Assembly: GCA_017538995.1 (NCBI GenBank)
Contig: JAFYHV010000163.1
Location: 1-45,218, forward strand
Direction: 5' to 3'
DNA: 45,218 nucleotides
Source of the DNA: Lachnospiraceae bacterium
GTDB taxonomy: Bacteria; Bacillota; Clostridia; Lachnospirales; Lachnospiraceae
The position numbers and the translations under genes are program-made. The notes under the pieces are model-generated. The model saw only the letters and a program-made list of their open reading frames with translations. It made no database searches and had not been told where the DNA came from. The first letter of the stretch is position 1. Every line of letters starts with the position of its first letter. This document shows positions 34,514 through 42,527 of the stretch, piece after piece.

Positions 34514-37500
34514 TTATAATTTTACGTTACGATTTCTGACAATGGGACTTTCAAGCGGTTCCGTCATTTCAGCAGCTTCTTTTGCATCAAGCATTACACT
34601 GATAGGAGCCTGTACCATCTCTTCGGATGATTCAGCTACTTCTTTTTTGCCTTTACCCTTTTTGCCCTTTTTGCCTTTTTTAGTTGTTTTGGGAGTTTCA
34701 GCCTTAGCAGGTTTTACGGGTTCCTCAGGTACAGGTTCTTCAACTTTATCTTTTACGGGAATAACTTCACCGTTTCTGATAACAGCTATAACCTTCTGCT
34801 TGTCGCTGAATACGGTTTCCTTACGTTCAGGCTTAACAGGGCGAACTTCTTCTTCGGGCTCTCTTGTAATCTTGGTTGATTTAATAACTCTTGCATTCTT
34901 AAATACTATGGAAGTATCGATTTCTTTCTTATAGTATTCAGGCTTTCTCTCACCGAGAGGTTTAACCGGTGAAGGAGAAATTGAATCGTTATTCTGAGCC
35001 GATGCGCCTTCTGATTTTGACGAATCATATCTGAAGCCTGATTCTTTAATAATCTGATAAGAACTTAAATCCTTGGGAGCACTTTCAGTCTTTTCTTCAA
35101 CAGGTTCTTCAACCTTAGGGGTGCCGCTTTCAGGTTTTGAATGCATTACATATTCTTTACCGCCGTCAAGGTCGTCAAGCATGTAATCCATTACGCCTCT
35201 TTTACCTTTAAGACTTGCAGCAAAGCTTTCACCATAAAGATCTGATGAAATATCACCTCTGTTAACAACTCTTTCATTTGAGTTATCTTCTTTGCTTGCA
35301 GGGGCGCCTACTCCGTTATATTTATTCTGCCAGCTCTTTACGATAGCTCTGCTTGCTGCCTGTTCGTTAATATGTAAAAGATCGTCTTCATCTGTTTCTG
35401 CTGTTACAGCAACTTCTTCTGCAGCTTCAGCAAACGCAGGATCTTCATATTTGGGTTCTTCGTAGGTTTCTTCTGTTTCTTCTTCGATAACTTCGGGAAC
35501 CGATTCTTCAAATGAAACTTCTTCTGTTGCTTCTTCAACTGTTTCAACAACCGGCTCTTCGAAAGTTTCAGTTACTTCCTCTATTGTTTCTGCAACAGGT
35601 TCTTCAACAGTTTCTTCTACTGTTTCTTCTAATGTTTCGACAACAGGTTCTTCAAAAGCCACTTCCTCAACTGCTTCTTCTGTAACTTCTGCTATTTCTT
35701 CTACTGTTTCAGCAACTGTATCTTCAACCTCTTCAGTTACTTCTTCAATTTCTTCAACTGCAGGCTCTTCAAAAGCAACTTCTTCAGCTGCTTCTTCTAT
35801 TACTTCTGCTGCAGGCTCTTCAAAAGCAACTTCCTCAACTGCTTCTTCAACAGCCTCTTCTACTACTTCAGTTGCTTCTTCAACAGTCTCTTCTGCAACT
35901 TCCTCAACTGTTTCTTCTACATTTTCTTCTACAGTTTCTTCTGCTTCTTCAACAACAGGCTCTTCAAAAGCAGCTTCAACTTCTTCTACAACTTCCTCTA
36001 CTGTTTCTTCAGCGACTTCTTCAACAGTCTCTTCAATAACTTCTTCAGTTATTTCTTCTGCAAGAGCTTCTTCTACGATTTCTTCGTTTACTTCTTTAAT
36101 CTCTTCAACGATTTCCTCTGCAGGTTCTGTAACTGCTTCAACAACCTCATTCACAGTTGCTTCTTCAACTGTTTCAGCTACAGTTTCTTCTAGAGGAGTT
36201 TCTGCTGCTTCTTCTATTACTATTTCTTCGATATCACCTTTTTTGCCCTTACCGGGAACAAATTCAGGCATCTTTTTATTTGATTTTTCGATAGGAAGAG
36301 AAAGAATCTTTGATAATTCATCATCTTCATTTCTGTCAATAATAACAGGGCAGTTAAGTCTTTCTTTTTCAATCTCTTCAGGAATTTCTTCATTCTTGAA
36401 ACGACTGGTAACCTTTAAAACTGTACGAGGTGAATCAGAGTTAGTATCTTTCATAATAACTCTCTCGTGAGGATTGGTCGAATCCACTACATCATCAGTT
36501 TTAAACTTTTCTACTCTGTTAAATGCAACACCTGTAGACTCGGCATCGCCGGATTTAGCCTGTTCTCTTGTAACAAGTCTTTCTGTTTCTTCAACATCAT
36601 TTACAAAATTATATGTCTTACCGAATTTGGTAGCAGGCTTTTCGTTATTGTTTCTCTGCCATCTTTCGTTATTTCTGTTATTGTTTGCACTGCGGGTTCT
36701 ACGTGAGAATACAGATCTTCCTCCACCGGGAAGGCTGATGGAATCTGTTGATTCTTCGCTTTCTTTTTCTTCTGCATTTCCGAATTCGCTGGCAAGCGCA
36801 ATAGGAGAAACAAATCTTCCGCTTGTTTCTTTCTTTTCTTCTACAACTTGAGCGACTTCTTCTTTTACTTCTTCTGCAGCTTCAGCAACTGTTTCTTCTA
36901 CAGTTTCAGCCACTTCTTCGACAGCCTCTTCGGTTTCTGTCACTGCTTCTTCAACTGCTTCGGGAATTTCGGCAACTGTTTCTTCTGCAACTTCTTCTGT
37001 TGTTTCAACAACTTCCTCTACAGTTTCCTCTACAATTTCTTCTGCTTGAACCGCTTCTTCGGCTACTTCTTCTACAACTTCAGAAACAGCCTCTTCTGCT
37101 TCAGAAACTTCAGCCACAGCTTCTTCGACTGCTTCTTCCGCCACAACTACTTCTTCTACCGGCTCTTCAACAACCGCTTCTTCAACTGTTTCAGCAACTT
37201 CCGCTACAGGCTCTTCAGCAAATGTTTCAAATCCTTCTGTGATTTCTTCCTCTTCTTCATCATCAGGATCTGCTTCAAGTCTTTCGCCGTCAATCTGTTC
37301 TGCGAATGCTGCAAATTCATCAATAGCGTTTACAGGAGCTTCTTCGATAACTTCTGCTGTTTCTTCAACTTCTACTGTTTCAAATACGCTTTCGTTTTCA
37401 AAATCATTAACCTTTTCAAAGGTTTCTTCTGCAACAGCTTCAACAAATTCCGGAGCATTTTCATAAGTATTAACTTCCTCTACAGCAACAGGCATGGGAG

Positions 37501-39361
37501 GAACAGGAACCGCTTCAACGGGCTTTTCAAACTGAGCATCAATATTGTTAAGCTCTTCCATTGTAAGAGCAACATCCATGGGTTCATCTTCAGCTGTAAT
37601 AGGAATAGACTTCTCAGGACGCGCTGCAATAACTACCGAATCATTTAAAATAATCGGCTCGCTTAACTTGTTGGGATCACCCTTCTTAATAGGAGTCATC
37701 ATGGGACGACGCATTCTTCTGGGCGGAACATATTCTTTATTCTCGCCATTATCGTCAATCTTCTTCTGAAGAGGAACGTAATTTCCTCTGTACTCTCCTT
37801 CACCTGAAAGAAGTGCAGAATTATAAGCCTTACCGTCATCACCGTCAGACTTTTCGTTTACATCCCAGATATTATCCTTGCTCTTAACATATCCTAAAAT
37901 ATTCTTAACCGCTTCAAAAGAAGTCTTCATGGATTCGTCGATTGAACTGAATCTGTGCTGACCGTTTCTTCCTACGCAGTAAAGGTTTTCAAATTTATTG
38001 AGGTATTTCTTAATCTTGTCGAAATTCTCATATCCGTCATAGTATGAAGGGAATGCTTTGCTGAATTTCGTCTTGTTATAACCGACTACCTTTTCTTCGG
38101 AATCAATGATACCGAGTTTAACAAGATCGTTTATAACCGTCTTTCTCCAGTCACGGTTGCCCATTGACCAGTAATAATCACCTTCGTTGCAATAGTAGTT
38201 AAGACCGAGATAGAAATGCTCGGGATTTCTTACCATGTAAGGTGAAAAATTATTATAAACCTGAATTCTTGATACTTTTACATTGGGATTGCTGATATAA
38301 ATAACCGAATCGGGAATTGCATTGTCAACAGTCTTGTAATCTTCGGTATCGTTTTTCCATTTAATTTCGGTAAGTTCAACACATACACTTACCATTCCTC
38401 TGTAAGAAAGGTTTTCTGCCGCAAGGATTACAGCGGGATCTGCATTATCCATTCCTAAAATAAGGTCTCTTACAGGCATGGACGAAATAAGATAATCACA
38501 GTTAACAACAAATTCGTCACCGTCTGCAGAACATCTTACGGAATGAATCTTGTCATTCATAATTGTTACGCCGGTAACCTTACAGTTTTTATGAATACTT
38601 CCGCCTTTTTCAATAAATCTGTCGGCAACAGTCTCCCACATCTGATATGCGCCGTACTTGGGATAATAATATCTTGCAGCATAAGGTGCAGGTAATTTTT
38701 CATAATCTTCGTTTTTCTTTTCAGCACTGATAATGGGTGCGATAAGACTCTTTTCGGAAACCACACCAAAATCAGCGTGAATTCTTGAAGCCTCTCTGCC
38801 CCAGATTTTCTCAATGTATTCCTCGATAAACATCTGATAAAGCTGCTTACCGAAACGGTTCATATAGTAATCTTCAAGCGATGTCTCTTTGTGCTTGAAA
38901 ACATTACCGCCAATCTGTGAAAAGCCTGATTTAATAGATGTGGCAATACCGAAATTCTTTACCGCATCTTTGTTAAACTTAATCGGACTCTCATAAAACT
39001 TATTGTCTTTATAAATTCTGGTTAATTTTTCACGCGATAAAATAACATCCTCTTCGACGTCGGGATCCGGACCGCCGTTGTGGATTTTACAATATCTGTC
39101 TATTAACTTATCGTCTTTGGAAGGAACTCCCTGAGCGGGAAGGATTGAAGTCCAAAAATTCTTAACTGCAGGATTTTTGGATATAAACATATGACCGCCT
39201 GCATCCAAAACATTTTCTTCGTTTTCGAGGCGTGCGCAAAGACCGCCGACAACCGACGATTCTTCAACTATGGTAACTTCGTAATCGGATGATTTTGATA
39301 ATAAATCATAGCCCGCCGTAAGCCCGGCAGGTCCAGCACCAATAATTATAACCTTTTTCAT
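34514..39361 (-). CDS. Giant FAD-dependent oxidoreductase with long Glu/Val-rich repeat region
   Basis: 1615 aa. Residues 1 to about 490 form a complete flavoprotein of the amine-oxidase / UDP-galactopyranose mutase-like fold: GAGPAG (8-13) dinucleotide motif, GGLCARLE and DAGGHMF near the N terminus, and the C-terminal FAD segment CVGRNGQHRFSSIDESM (about 460). About 1,100 more residues follow: a linker with RRMRRPMM; Glu/Val/Thr tract 1 (about 700-845); a mixed, Asn/Arg-containing stretch (about 850-1040); tract 2 (about 1042-1320) with recurring FEEP units; and a final part ending in a Lys/Gly block (about 1560-1575, KGKKGKKGKGKK). There is no signal or membrane helix, so it is cytoplasmic. 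The substrate is unknown. It follows a DUF1836 gene by 24 bases. Confidence 0.85.
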   Translation of the reverse strand: MKKVIIIGAGPAGLTAGYDLLSKSSDYEVTIVEESSVVGGLCARLENEENVLDAGGHMFISKNPAVKNFWTSILPAQGVPSKDDKLIDRYCKIHNGGPDPDVEEDVILSREKLTRIYKDNKFYESPIKFNKDAVKNFGIATSIKSGFSQIGGNVFKHKETSLEDYYMNRFGKQLYQMFIEEYIEKIWGREASRIHADFGVVSEKSLIAPIISAEKKNEDYEKLPAPYAARYYYPKYGAYQMWETVADRFIEKGGSIHKNCKVTGVTIMNDKIHSVRCSADGDEFVVNCDYLISSMPVRDLILGMDNADPAVILAAENLSYRGMVSVCVELTEIKWKNDTEDYKTVDNAIPDSVIYISNPNVKVSRIQVYNNFSPYMVRNPEHFYLGLNYYCNEGDYYWSMGNRDWRKTVINDLVKLGIIDSEEKVVGYNKTKFSKAFPSYYDGYENFDKIKKYLNKFENLYCVGRNGQHRFSSIDESMKTSFEAVKNILGYVKSKDNIWDVNEKSDGDDGKAYNSALLSGEGEYRGNYVPLQKKIDDNGENKEYVPPRRMRRPMMTPIKKGDPNKLSEPIILNDSVVIAARPEKSIPITAEDEPMDVALTMEELNNIDAQFEKPVEAVPVPPMPVAVEEVNTYENAPEFVEAVAEETFEKVNDFENESVFETVEVEETAEVIEEAPVNAIDEFAAFAEQIDGERLEADPDDEEEEEITEGFETFAEEPVAEVAETVEEAVVEEPVEEVVVAEEAVEEAVAEVSEAEEAVSEVVEEVAEEAVQAEEIVEETVEEVVETTEEVAEETVAEIPEAVEEAVTETEEAVEEVAETVEETVAEAAEEVKEEVAQVVEEKKETSGRFVSPIALASEFGNAEEKESEESTDSISLPGGGRSVFSRRTRSANNNRNNERWQRNNNEKPATKFGKTYNFVNDVEETERLVTREQAKSGDAESTGVAFNRVEKFKTDDVVDSTNPHERVIMKDTNSDSPRTVLKVTSRFKNEEIPEEIEKERLNCPVIIDRNEDDELSKILSLPIEKSNKKMPEFVPGKGKKGDIEEIVIEEAAETPLEETVAETVEEATVNEVVEAVTEPAEEIVEEIKEVNEEIVEEALAEEITEEVIEETVEEVAEETVEEVVEEVEAAFEEPVVEEAEETVEENVEETVEEVAEETVEEATEVVEEAVEEAVEEVAFEEPAAEVIEEAAEEVAFEEPAVEEIEEVTEEVEDTVAETVEEIAEVTEEAVEEVAFEEPVVETLEETVEETVEEPVAETIEEVTETFEEPVVETVEEATEEVSFEESVPEVIEEETEETYEEPKYEDPAFAEAAEEVAVTAETDEDDLLHINEQAASRAIVKSWQNKYNGVGAPASKEDNSNERVVNRGDISSDLYGESFAASLKGKRGVMDYMLDDLDGGKEYVMHSKPESGTPKVEEPVEEKTESAPKDLSSYQIIKESGFRYDSSKSEGASAQNNDSISPSPVKPLGERKPEYYKKEIDTSIVFKNARVIKSTKITREPEEEVRPVKPERKETVFSDKQKVIAVIRNGEVIPVKDKVEEPVPEEPVKPAKAETPKTTKKGKKGKKGKGKKEVAESSEEMVQAPISVMLDAKEAAEMTEPLESPIVRNRNVKL

Positions 39362-39385
39362 TCCCCAAACCCCTTTTGCAAAAAT

Positions 39386-40063
39386 TTATTTGCTCTTTTT
39401 TTTGTCTGCCTTCTTAGAATTCGTTGTATCTTCTTCAGAATGTCTTACTTCATCAATAAGCTGCTCGATGAGCATCTTTTTTATGAAAACGTCATAGCTT
39501 AAAAGACTGATTAATAAGAAGAGCCTCATATAATCGCCTTCTTCGCCTTCATATTCAGGGAAGCAGTGGCTACTGGCTTCGAATTTATCCTGAATATCTT
39601 TCTTCAGAAGCTCGATTCTTTCCTCACCAATATCAAGGATAGAATCATAAAATTCGTCAAATTTTATGGAACCCTCACCCGCGAAATACTTTTCCGTAAT
39701 CGGATTTATAAGGGTATAAACATCGTTAATGGAAAGGAAATTCTTCAAGTAGTATATGAAAATAAGGGTCATCATATGCTCTTTGGAATATTTTTTCTTA
39801 ACGGGCGAAGGAAGAAGATTGTTTTTGGCATAGTTATTAATCATGGTTTTGGTGAAGATCTTCTCTTCACCATCCTCGGTACTTCTTCTGGTGTAATTAA
39901 GTTTTTCATCCAGAAAAGAAAGCACCTGATCCATATAAAGATCTATGTTCGGAATATCTCCGCTTTTGATATTCAGAACATTTCCCATTTCCTCAAGAAT
40001 GGAGTTTAAAACCTCTTCAAAAGATCTCTGATTATTCTCTTCCTTTTTGTTGTTTGATTCCAT
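39386..40063 (-). CDS. DUF1836 protein
   Basis: 225 aa, soluble. The core (about 40-190) matches DUF1836 as I know it from Firmicutes: NIDLYMDQVLSFLDEKL, FTKTMINNYAKNNLLPSPVKKKYSKEH (a MerR-like winged-helix pattern in two parts) and IFIYYLKNFLSINDV. A DNA-binding or regulatory role is plausible but unproven. The N terminus is polar (KKEENNQ), and the C terminus is Lys-rich (KKADKKKSK). There is no clear SD. It is the first gene of a two-gene unit with the giant oxidoreductase and is divergent from yerC. Confidence 0.85.
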   Translation of the reverse strand: MESNNKKEENNQRSFEEVLNSILEEMGNVLNIKSGDIPNIDLYMDQVLSFLDEKLNYTRRSTEDGEEKIFTKTMINNYAKNNLLPSPVKKKYSKEHMMTLIFIYYLKNFLSINDVYTLINPITEKYFAGEGSIKFDEFYDSILDIGEERIELLKKDIQDKFEASSHCFPEYEGEEGDYMRLFLLISLLSYDVFIKKMLIEQLIDEVRHSEEDTTNSKKADKKKSK

Positions 40064-40136
40064 AAATGCACGACTAAAAAAATTTCAAAAATAAGATGGA
40101 CAATTAAATGATAAATTTTTCGTCCGATATAAATAA

Positions 40137-40165
40137 ATTATATATATTTTGGCAGTAAAAGTAAA
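40137..40165 (-). promoter_or_regulatory. Promoter of the DUF1836 / giant oxidoreductase unit
   Basis: TTTACT (40160-40165), 17-bp spacer, TATAAT (40137-40142); its -35 is about 28 bases from the -35 of the divergent yerC promoter. Confidence 0.65.
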
Positions 40166-40193
40166 GTAATCAAAAAATAAATAAAATATTAAA

Positions 40194-40222
40194 TTGAAAT
40201 AAAAAAATAATTGTGATATACT
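40194..40222 (+). promoter_or_regulatory. Promoter of yerC
   Basis: TTGAAA (40194-40199), 17-bp spacer ending TGA, TATACT (40217-40222). Confidence 0.75.
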
Positions 40223-40288
40223 TTAAAAAACGCTTTATAAATGTAAAGTTTTAAAGTTTTTAAGTGTGAAAGTACGGAGGTGGAATTT

Positions 40289-40591
40289 ATGAATCCGAAA
40301 TTAAAAACCGATGCTATGGATTCGCTTTTCGAAGCAATTCTCTGTTTGGAATCAAAGGAAGAATGTTATACCTTTTTTGAAGATTTATGTACAATAAACG
40401 AACTTCTTTCACTCTCCCAGCGTTTTGAAGTTGCCACAATGCTCAGAGACAAGAAGACATATATGGAAATAGTTGAAAAAACCGGCGCATCTACTGCTAC
40501 TATCAGCAGAGTGAACCGGTCTCTTAATTACGGCTGTGACGGCTATGATATGATATTCGAACGTCTTCCTAAAAAAGATGACGAAAACTAG
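40289..40591 (+). CDS. YerC/YecD family TrpR-like regulator
   Basis: 100 aa from ATG 40289 (MNPKLKTDAMDSLFEAIL), with GGAGG eight bases upstream; a GTG three codons earlier lies in the SD and is unlikely. The helical protein has the TrpR-like helix-turn-helix: LCTINELLSLSQRFEVATML then YMEIVEKTGASTATISRVNRSL, in which STATISRVNR is the recognition helix. In TrpR the ligand and operator are tryptophan and trp; for the YerC/YecD branch they are not established. It is one of only two plus-strand genes. Its stop shares three-base CTAG overlap with the stop of the convergent LytM-like gene. Confidence 0.93.
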   Translation: MNPKLKTDAMDSLFEAILCLESKEECYTFFEDLCTINELLSLSQRFEVATMLRDKKTYMEIVEKTGASTATISRVNRSLNYGCDGYDMIFERLPKKDDEN

Positions 40592-41274
40592 CCTGATATT
40601 TCAATCATATCAAAAGGATTAATATAGGTATTCTCGTATAAAATATGATATGCGAGGATACCTTTAAATTTTGTAACTTCAAAGATCATCTGACCTTTTA
40701 ACACTTCATCACCCTTTGCTATCTTGGGTTCTTCAGCATATCTGTAAATGGTTTCATATCCGTTCTGATGATCTATTCTCACAAGAAAACCGTATATATC
40801 ATCCTCTGAAACTTCAGATACCACACCATTTCCCGTAGCTATTATTTTAGCGCCGTCAGAAACTGAAATCTCAAGTGTATAAGGATTCATAAGACTGTCT
40901 TCGAAGCTTGTATCATCTCCTGATACGGTAATATTCGCTTCCTTGGCATCTTCCGGATCGGAAATAATTGTAGCCTGACCGCTGACAGGAATACCTACAG
41001 GATTTTTCTTGGCTTCTTCTATTTCTTTGTTTTCATTTTCAATCGATACATGTTCAGCTAAAAGGGCAACTTTCTGCTGAAGATTTTCTATCTCTGTTTC
41101 GTACTCTTCGTTCTGAATTGTGGTTGTATTTTTAAGTGATGAAAAATCGTTTGAAATTCTCACAACACTGACAACAAGAACGATGTTTACAGCCAGAAAA
41201 ATCAGTGTCAGCATGAGTAGCCAATACATTATCAAACTGCCCTTTTTATCGTTATTATCGTTGCTTTTGTTCAT
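40588..41274 (-). CDS. Membrane-anchored, degenerate LytM (M23-like) protein
   Basis: 228 aa. One membrane helix (about 15-39), coiled coil (about 42-95), then a LytM-type beta domain (about 128-222) outside the cell. The fold is visible from GNGVVSEVSEDDIYGFLVRIDH, IYRYAEEPKIAKGDEVLKGQ and the AYHILYENTYINP end. The zinc ligands are missing: the HxxxD stretch is replaced by NPYTLEISVSDGAKI, and YAH reads YRYA, leaving one His (210) near the HxH position. Like SpoIIQ-type or EnvC proteins it may be a scaffold or activator, not a peptidase. A weak promoter (TTGCAC-17-TATCAT, 41315-41343) overlaps the csp promoter on the opposite strand. Confidence 0.85.
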   Translation of the reverse strand: MNKSNDNNDKKGSLIMYWLLMLTLIFLAVNIVLVVSVVRISNDFSSLKNTTTIQNEEYETEIENLQQKVALLAEHVSIENENKEIEEAKKNPVGIPVSGQATIISDPEDAKEANITVSGDDTSFEDSLMNPYTLEISVSDGAKIIATGNGVVSEVSEDDIYGFLVRIDHQNGYETIYRYAEEPKIAKGDEVLKGQMIFEVTKFKGILAYHILYENTYINPFDMIEISG

Positions 41275-41295
41275 ATCGAAAATCCTTAAAATTTC

Positions 41296-41324
41296 TTTAC
41301 ATTAAATTTATATTATGATATTCT
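41296..41324 (+). promoter_or_regulatory. Promoter of csp, followed by a small 5' hairpin
   Basis: TTTACA (41296-41301), 17-bp spacer ending TGA, TATTCT (41319-41324). The transcript would begin about 41331 with a GTTGC/GCAAC hairpin (41331-41344) at its very 5' end, giving a leader of about 40 nt, much shorter than that of E. coli cspA. Confidence 0.7.
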
Positions 41325-41370
41325 ATTTGTGTTGCGTGTGCAACTGAATTTTTTACGGAGGTAAGCATAC

Positions 41371-41568
41371 ATGAAAGGTACAGTTAAGTGGTTTAACAAC
41401 CAGAAGGGTTACGGATTTATCTCTGACGAATCCGGAAAAGACATCTTTGTTCACTACTCAGGAATCGTATCCGATGGTTTCAAAACCCTTGAAGAAGGCG
41501 CTGCTGTAGAATTCGAAGTTATCGAAGGCGACAAGGGAGTTCAGGCAGTTAATGTAACCAAGTTATAA
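41371..41568 (+). CDS. Cold-shock protein (CspA family)
   Basis: Single-stranded nucleic-acid chaperone of 65 aa, one OB-fold cold-shock domain. RNP1 is KGYGFIS (12-18) and RNP2 is DIFVHYS (24-30), after the [11 protein letters not shown] start typical of the family. The SD GGAGG is nine bases upstream. It is monocistronic, with its own promoter and a good terminator. A paralogue elsewhere is likely, so I leave the gene letter open. Confidence 0.98.
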   Translation: MKGTVKWFNNQKGYGFISDESGKDIFVHYSGIVSDGFKTLEEGAAVEFEVIEGDKGVQAVNVTKL

Positions 41569-41646
41569 TTAGTCGTTTTTATGTGCCTTAATATATTGAT
41601 AAATATATAGAGCAAGTTGTAAAAGGATTAAAGTTTAACTAGATTC

Positions 41647-41674
41647 AAAAAGGACCGAATTTACGGTCCTTTTT
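41647..41674 (+). terminator. Bidirectional terminator between csp and hisA
   Basis: AGGACCG/CGGTCCT stem enclosed by A and T runs on both sides; serves csp on the plus strand and can stop hisA transcripts on the minus strand. Confidence 0.85.
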
Positions 41675-41687
41675 CTTTTGACCATTT

Positions 41688-41734
41688 GGGGACGGTTCTG
41701 TTTTGGCTTTTTTGACCATTTAAGAACCGTCCCC
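41688..41734. repeat. Inverted-repeat element, copy B
   Basis: Perfect 12-bp arms GGGGACGGTTCT (41688-41699) and AGAACCGTCCCC (41723-41734) around TTTTGGC and TTTTTTGACCATTTA, followed by TTTTGGCT. The same arms and inner sequence occur in copy A at 32177-32257. It sits in the non-coding space between two converging genes. Confidence 0.9.
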
Positions 41735-41745
41735 TTTTGGCTCAT

Positions 41746-42510
41746 TTAATTATATTTAGCTACTTCATCAAATTTCAGGTTTCCGCCGAAAATATCAAGT
41801 GCGGAACCTATCGTAAAATCAATCTTTCCGTCCGATGCTTCATTAATCGTTTCTACATCTTCAAGAGAACGAATACCGCCGGCATATGTAACTTTATTGC
41901 CGTCGTATTTGGATAATTCTTTTATGATGTCGGTCTCGGGCCCGTTGCACTTTCCTTCAACATCAACTGCATGTATAAGATATTCGTCGCAATACTCTTC
42001 TAACTTCTTTAAGGTATCGCAGTTCATTTCGGTTTCGGTAATCGTCTGCCATCTGTCTGTGGTAACAAAGTACTTGTCGCCGACTTTTTTGCAGGATAAG
42101 TCGAAAACGATTTTTTCTTTTGAAACCGCATCTTTAAGCTTCTTCATTTTCTCTTCGGATAGTTTTCCGTCTTCAAATAAATAGCTTGTTACGATTACAT
42201 GTGAAGCGCCTGCTTCAATGAATTCAGCAGCGTTCTTATCATTAATTCCGCCGCCGACCTGAAGACCGTCAGGAAATTCTTTAAAAGCTTTTATGGCCTC
42301 TTTTTTAGATGCTTCATATTCATCTGTTCCGGCTTTATTGAGAATAATCACATGGCCTCCGTAAAGGTCATTGTCTTTATATAACTCAGCAAAATACGCA
42401 GAATCTTTATCCGATATGAAATTTTCTTTGGCAGAATTATCTGTAAGACTTGAGCCTACAATCTGCTTAACTTTGCCGTTATGTATATCAATACATGGTC
42501 TGAATTTCAT
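41746..42510 (-). CDS. hisA: ProFAR isomerase HisA, eukaryotic type
   Basis: Fourth step of histidine synthesis: Amadori rearrangement of ProFAR to PRFAR. 254 aa TIM barrel. It follows the yeast His6 pattern rather than typical bacterial HisA: CIDIHNGKVKQIVGSSL (6-22, catalytic D8), LQVGGGINDKN (83-93), VFDLSCKK (135-142, probably the second catalytic Asp, D137), WQTITETEMN (154-163), HAVDVEGK (180-187) and SALDIFGGNLKF (236-247). Phosphate-binding glycines are kept. GAGGAA precedes the start. It follows dapB by 17 bases; no other his gene is in the window. Confidence 0.95.
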   Translation of the reverse strand: MKFRPCIDIHNGKVKQIVGSSLTDNSAKENFISDKDSAYFAELYKDNDLYGGHVIILNKAGTDEYEASKKEAIKAFKEFPDGLQVGGGINDKNAAEFIEAGASHVIVTSYLFEDGKLSEEKMKKLKDAVSKEKIVFDLSCKKVGDKYFVTTDRWQTITETEMNCDTLKKLEEYCDEYLIHAVDVEGKCNGPETDIIKELSKYDGNKVTYAGGIRSLEDVETINEASDGKIDFTIGSALDIFGGNLKFDEVAKYN

Positions 42511-42527
42511 ATTGTTTCCTCAAAAGT

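Noticed and set aside
36848-37648. 266-codon plus-strand open frame opposite the giant oxidoreductase gene
   Set aside because: Composition (Phe/Cys/Ser/Asn runs) is what the reverse of GAA/GAG/GTT codon repeats gives; no SD, no start context, no recognisable protein.
39566-40009. 147-codon plus-strand open frame
   Set aside because: Antisense to the DUF1836 gene; that gene matches a known family, this frame does not.
41688-41734. CRISPR-type repeat
   Set aside because: Only an inverted pair in each of two places, with no regular array of repeats and spacers and no cas genes.
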